A stretch of 64,000 nt of DNA from Lachnospiraceae bacterium (GTDB taxonomy: Bacteria; Bacillota; Clostridia; Lachnospirales; Lachnospiraceae), in assembly GCA_017461725.1 (NCBI GenBank), contig JAFTXG010000027.1:1-64000 (forward strand). Direction: 5' to 3'. A program made the translations under genes and the position numbers. The first letter of the stretch is position 1. Every line of letters begins with the position of its first letter. Under the pieces are notes generated by a model that was not told where the DNA came from, searched no databases, and saw only the letters and a program-made list of their open reading frames with translations. Shown here in pieces: positions 60,696 to 64,000 of the stretch.

Positions 60696-62468
60696 CTATT
60701 TCGCGTCTACTTCGGTAGATGCCCGATAGCTATACAACATACCAGTGAACGGAGGAATTGTTTTTATCAGTGATTTCTTGATAGACTTAGGTGTTTTGCC
60801 GCCAAACAATTCCCAATCCGTATTCAGTAGCATAGTGACTTTTCCGTCCTGTTCCGGTGCAATAGTAGCTTCTTTAGCAGAGAAATTGAAAAGAGCCAGC
60901 AAGGTCTGCTTTCCGTCGGTTCGGGTATAGCCAAAGATACACTTGTTATCGCTCTTGCAATCCACCCATTTGAAACCGTCATAGGTATGATCCATTTTCC
61001 AGATAACTTTCTTTTTCAGATATAAATTGTTCAGTTCTCCGATATAGTGATGGAAAGAATCATGCGCAGGCATTTTCAGCAAATCCCAATCTGATTCACG
61101 CTTCTCATCCCATTCTCTGAACATGGCAAGCTCATTGCCCATGAAGTTCAGTTTCTTTCCAGGATGGGTCATCATGTAGAGGTACAAAAGCCTTGCCTGA
61201 GCGAATTTATCCGTATAGCTGCCGTTAAGTTTATCAATAATAGTTTTCTTTCCATGAACAACTTCATCGTGTGAGAATGGCAGAATATAGCGCTCATTAT
61301 ACGCATAGAAAATGGAGAATGTTATCTTATCCTGCATATAAGCACGGTCATAAGGATGACACTCAAAATATTTCAGAGTATCGTGCATCCATCCTAAATC
61401 CCATTTATAGTCGAAACCAAGTCCACCATCTTCCACATCCCTTGTTACACCGGGATAAGATGTGGAATCCTCTGCAATGAGCATAGCCGTAGGATGAAGC
61501 GCATGAAGTCCTTTGTTCATTGCTTTGAGGAAATTAATTGTAACGCCATTTTCACCACGTTTCTCATCTCCCTGCCAGTAAATCAGACGGCTTACCGCAT
61601 CCATTCGAAGTCCATCAAAGTGGTATTCTTTGAGCCAATAGTTTGCGGCTGACTGGAGAAAACAAGCAACTTCTCTACGGGAATGGATGAAGTTATAACT
61701 TCCCCATTCACTTTTTCCTACATCTTTGTGAGGGTATTCATAAAGAGTAGTTCCATCATATTCTTTCAAGCCATAGGCATCCACAGCAAAATGGACGGGT
61801 ACGAAGTCCATGATTGTACCGATACCAGCGTTATGGAGTTTGTCAATTAGTTCCATTAACTGTGTGGCAGTTCCGTATCTGGATGTAGGAGCAAAGAATC
61901 CAGTATTCTGATAGCCCCAGCTTCCGTCAAAGGGATGCTCTGATAGGGGCATAAACTCCACATAGTTATAGCCGTATTCTTTCAGATATGCTATCAGCTC
62001 GTCAGCAATTTCGTTATACGAATACCACTTATCACCTTTCATTTTCCATGAGCCTAAGTGCAATTCGTAAATATTCAGCGGCTTATCATAAGCACGGGTG
62101 CGTTTCTTCATCCATTTTTCATCGTTAAAGGTGTATTCGGATAAATCACGGATGACAGAACAAGCTCCGGGACGAAGCTCCATTCCGAAACCGTAAGGAT
62201 CGCAATGTTCGACACGGCCGTTCTGACCATAGATTACATATTTGTACATCTGTCCCGCTTTGGCATCCTTGGAGAAGCCTACCCAAACACCACTCTGATG
62301 AAGTTGCTCCATAGGCTGTTCTTGCCATCCATTAAACTCTCCTACAACGTAAATTCGTTGCGCATTGGGAGCATAAGTACGGAACACAACCCCTCCATCT
62401 TCCAGATGTGCTCCAAAGTATTCGTATGCATCAAAGGCTTCGCCCATATAGAATTTTTGAAGATTCAT
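60696..62468 (-). CDS. glgB: 1,4-alpha-glucan branching enzyme
   Basis: Introduces alpha-1,6 branches into glycogen. 590 residues, the short type: CBM48 (about 10-110, VVFRTYAPNAQRIYVVGEFNGW) and a GH13 barrel. Catalytic Asp lies in FDGLRMDAVSRLIYW, Glu in LIAEDSTSYPG, and the final Asp region in FSHDEVVHGKKT. A C-terminal beta domain completes it. ATG 62468 follows AGAGG. The DNA is clearly AT-richer than its neighbours and no other glg genes are nearby, pointing to transfer as a single gene with its tetR neighbour. Confidence 0.95.
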   Translation of the reverse strand: MNLQKFYMGEAFDAYEYFGAHLEDGGVVFRTYAPNAQRIYVVGEFNGWQEQPMEQLHQSGVWVGFSKDAKAGQMYKYVIYGQNGRVEHCDPYGFGMELRPGACSVIRDLSEYTFNDEKWMKKRTRAYDKPLNIYELHLGSWKMKGDKWYSYNEIADELIAYLKEYGYNYVEFMPLSEHPFDGSWGYQNTGFFAPTSRYGTATQLMELIDKLHNAGIGTIMDFVPVHFAVDAYGLKEYDGTTLYEYPHKDVGKSEWGSYNFIHSRREVACFLQSAANYWLKEYHFDGLRMDAVSRLIYWQGDEKRGENGVTINFLKAMNKGLHALHPTAMLIAEDSTSYPGVTRDVEDGGLGFDYKWDLGWMHDTLKYFECHPYDRAYMQDKITFSIFYAYNERYILPFSHDEVVHGKKTIIDKLNGSYTDKFAQARLLYLYMMTHPGKKLNFMGNELAMFREWDEKRESDWDLLKMPAHDSFHHYIGELNNLYLKKKVIWKMDHTYDGFKWVDCKSDNKCIFGYTRTDGKQTLLALFNFSAKEATIAPEQDGKVTMLLNTDWELFGGKTPKSIKKSLIKTIPPFTGMLYSYRASTEVDAK

Positions 62469-62483
62469 AAGAAACCTCTTTCT

Positions 62484-62497
62484 GACACAGTTGTGTC
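62484..62497. promoter_or_regulatory. Possible TetR operator ahead of glgB
   Basis: The inverted repeat GACACA-GT-TGTGTC lies between the glgB start and its likely promoter (TATGAT at about 62512-62517). A related ACTGA/TCAGT repeat lies near 62560. Confidence 0.45.
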
Positions 62498-62591
62498 GTT
62501 TGTTCTTTTGTGCTATCATAGCAAGAGAAAAAAAAAGATTTCAATAAACTGGATGCAACTGACACACTCAGTGGAAAAGTGGGGCGGATTT

Positions 62592-63125
62592 ATGTACTTC
62601 AAACAGAAAAATAAAACAGCGATTCGCAGTCAGCACATGATATCAGATGCTTTGTTCAGTCTGATGAAAAGAAAACCATTTCGTCAGATTTCTGTGACAG
62701 AAATCTGTGAAGAAGCTGCCATCGGGCGAAAAACTTTCTATCGTAATTTTGAACTGAGAGAAGATGTAATTGATTTTCAACTTGATTTGATGTGTGAGGA
62801 TTATAAAAAAGAACTTATACCATTACCATTGGAACAATATTTACATCATCATTTTGCTTATATTCAGAAAAACGCAGATTATTTTATTGCATTATACAAA
62901 AATGGACTTTCCTCATTAGCGAATGAAAAATTTTCAGTCCTGCTACCTGATACCATGCCCGTTTGGTCAGATAATCCGATCGAACAAGAGTATCGCAGTG
63001 CATACATCGTTGCAGGTATAGAAGCTATTCAGCGTATCTGGATAAGCCGAGGCTGTACAGAAAGTATTGAGGAAGTAGTTCAGATTGCATCAAAGGCACA
63101 AGATAGACAGATTCCAGTAAGATAA
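62592..63125 (+). CDS. TetR-family transcriptional regulator
   Basis: 177 residues. The N-terminal helix-turn-helix SQHMISDALFSLMKRKPFRQISVTEICEEAAIGRKTFYRNFELREDVIDF is clear. A C-terminal helical domain follows (about 75-175) resembling TetR_C of the DhaS-like group. Divergent from glgB, 123 bp apart, so it probably controls it. AT-rich like glgB. Confidence 0.88.
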   Translation: MYFKQKNKTAIRSQHMISDALFSLMKRKPFRQISVTEICEEAAIGRKTFYRNFELREDVIDFQLDLMCEDYKKELIPLPLEQYLHHHFAYIQKNADYFIALYKNGLSSLANEKFSVLLPDTMPVWSDNPIEQEYRSAYIVAGIEAIQRIWISRGCTESIEEVVQIASKAQDRQIPVR

Positions 63126-63128
63126 AAA

Positions 63129-63173
63129 GAACCACGGCGTTTGCTCTAAATGAGCGTTTCAGCCGTGGTTTTT
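63129..63173 (+). terminator. Terminator of the tetR gene
   Basis: AACCACGGC and GCCGTGGTT stem with an inner GCTC/GAGC pair, followed by TTTTT. Confidence 0.85.
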
Positions 63174-63251
63174 GCACATCGATAATCTCAAATTTCAATA
63201 GTACAACAATCTATTTCTTCTTTTTCCCTCTTTGAGGAGTGTGGCTTTTCA

Positions 63252-64000
63252 TCAGTTCAGACTTCTACATGATACGGACAAGCCATTTTCCTCCAGCCAT
63301 CTCACCGCCATATAGGCATAGACCGCCGCTCCACGGCTGAGCACCGAATCGTCGAACTCCGCCTTGGGGTGATGCTGGGGATAGATGGCACCTTCTCTGG
63401 AATTCCCCGCGCCGAGGAACATGCCGATGGTGGGCACCTCGCAGGACACATAGGCGAAGTCCTCGCTTCCGCCGGCGACCTTCGGTGTGTCATTAACTGG
63501 AGGAATCACTGCATGCTCCAGCAGTTCTGTCATATATTTCCTTGCCGCCGCAGCCATATCGTGATCGGCGATCATGGGTGGGCAGGACTTTGCGAAAGAA
63601 ACCTCTGCCGTGGCGCGGAAAGTCTTCGCCACACTCTCGCTGATCTCGGTGATTCGCCGCTTTGCAAACTCCACCATTTTCTGATCTCCGGTGCGGATGG
63701 TGCCGTACATCTCCGCCTGATCGGCAATGATGTTGCTGGCCTTTCCCGCCTGGAAAATGCCCGGGGTAATCACCAGAAACTCTCCCGCGGGCACTTCTCT
63801 GGCATGGATTTCCTGCAGGGCGATGCAGATATGGGACATCACATTGATGGGGTCAACAGACAGATGGGGCATCGCGCCATGACCACCCTTTCCGTTCACA
63901 ATAATGTGAAACTCGTCGCTGGATGAGGTTCCGGTCCCGCCCTCGGGAACCCGAAGGAAACCAACCGGCAGCGGAACGCCGGTGGTCACATGGAGGGTCA
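63252..64000 (-). CDS. M20-family amidohydrolase/peptidase (5' end beyond window)
   Basis: The visible C-terminal 249 codons read TTGVPLPVGFLRVPEGG, then the dimerisation domain HIIVNGKGGHGAMPHLSVDPINVMSHI, GTIRTGDQKMVEFAKRRI, and the metal-ligand tail VAGGSEDFAYVSCEVPTIGMFLGAG...YPQHHPKAEFDDSVLSRGAAVYAYMA. It fits the M20D aminoacylase/hippurate hydrolase group. The N-terminal zinc site lies outside the window. Confidence 0.92.
   Translation of the reverse strand, partial: TLHVTTGVPLPVGFLRVPEGGTGTSSSDEFHIIVNGKGGHGAMPHLSVDPINVMSHICIALQEIHAREVPAGEFLVITPGIFQAGKASNIIADQAEMYGTIRTGDQKMVEFAKRRITEISESVAKTFRATAEVSFAKSCPPMIADHDMAAAARKYMTELLEHAVIPPVNDTPKVAGGSEDFAYVSCEVPTIGMFLGAGNSREGAIYPQHHPKAEFDDSVLSRGAAVYAYMAVRWLEENGLSVSCRSLN

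Overview
The window looks like chromosomal DNA of an anaerobic, spore-forming member of the Clostridia, most likely Lachnospiraceae. Supporting signs are the cotJABC spore-coat operon, a complete Spo0A-type regulator, acetate kinase, a Firmicutes HPr with both His15 and Ser46, strong Shine-Dalgarno sites, and a moderate GC content near 50% by eye. The species cannot be named from the sequence.

Layout: 1-1945 holds acetate kinase (cut by the window edge) and queH. 1976-10503 is a minus-strand type I restriction-modification operon led by a Fic/winged-helix protein, with two uncharacterised membrane-protein genes inside it. 10693-16318 carries sigA/rpoD, a lipid kinase, mutY and an Xaa-Pro aminopeptidase. 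16376-21491 is the cotJABC operon, whose cotJC gene is split in two by a 3,891-bp element. 21554-39349 is a mixed region: DegV, PatB, a vWA protein, an ArsR sensor, a metal-exporting ATPase with a separate metallochaperone, glycosyltransferases, small Cys-rich and hypothetical proteins, pyridoxamine kinase, MATE, an intracellular subtilase and PTS EI/HPr. 39614-46479 has a PH-domain protein, tRNA-Gly with a tandem repeat behind it, a methyltransferase, NAD synthetase, an EEP-family protein and a phosphatase/prolyl-tRNA-editing fusion. 46815-56032 is a six-gene catabolic operon (permease, hydantoinase-like, HExxH protein, FAD oxidoreductase, sulfatase, BadF-type kinase) divergent from a DeoR regulator. 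56177-60334 has two transporters and an acyltransferase. 60448-63173 is an AT-richer island with glgB, a TetR regulator and transposon scars. The window ends inside an M20 peptidase.

The most notable content is the element at 17184-21074. It lies in frame inside the metal-ligand motif of cotJC (Mn-catalase family). Deleting the DNA between two GGTACAGA copies restores a continuous 199-codon CotJC. The element carries a large serine recombinase, its own Spo0A-like response regulator (phosphoacceptor Asp56 present, second acidic-pocket residue replaced by Cys), an XRE/S24-type regulator with a 20-bp palindrome at its start, and a small membrane protein. Joining the element ends gives a near-symmetric attP-like site centred on GG. 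This closely parallels skin in sigK, but in a coat gene and with the sporulation master regulator as cargo. Excision during sporulation is inferred, not shown.

Promoters and operators were read by eye; no database search or folding was possible.
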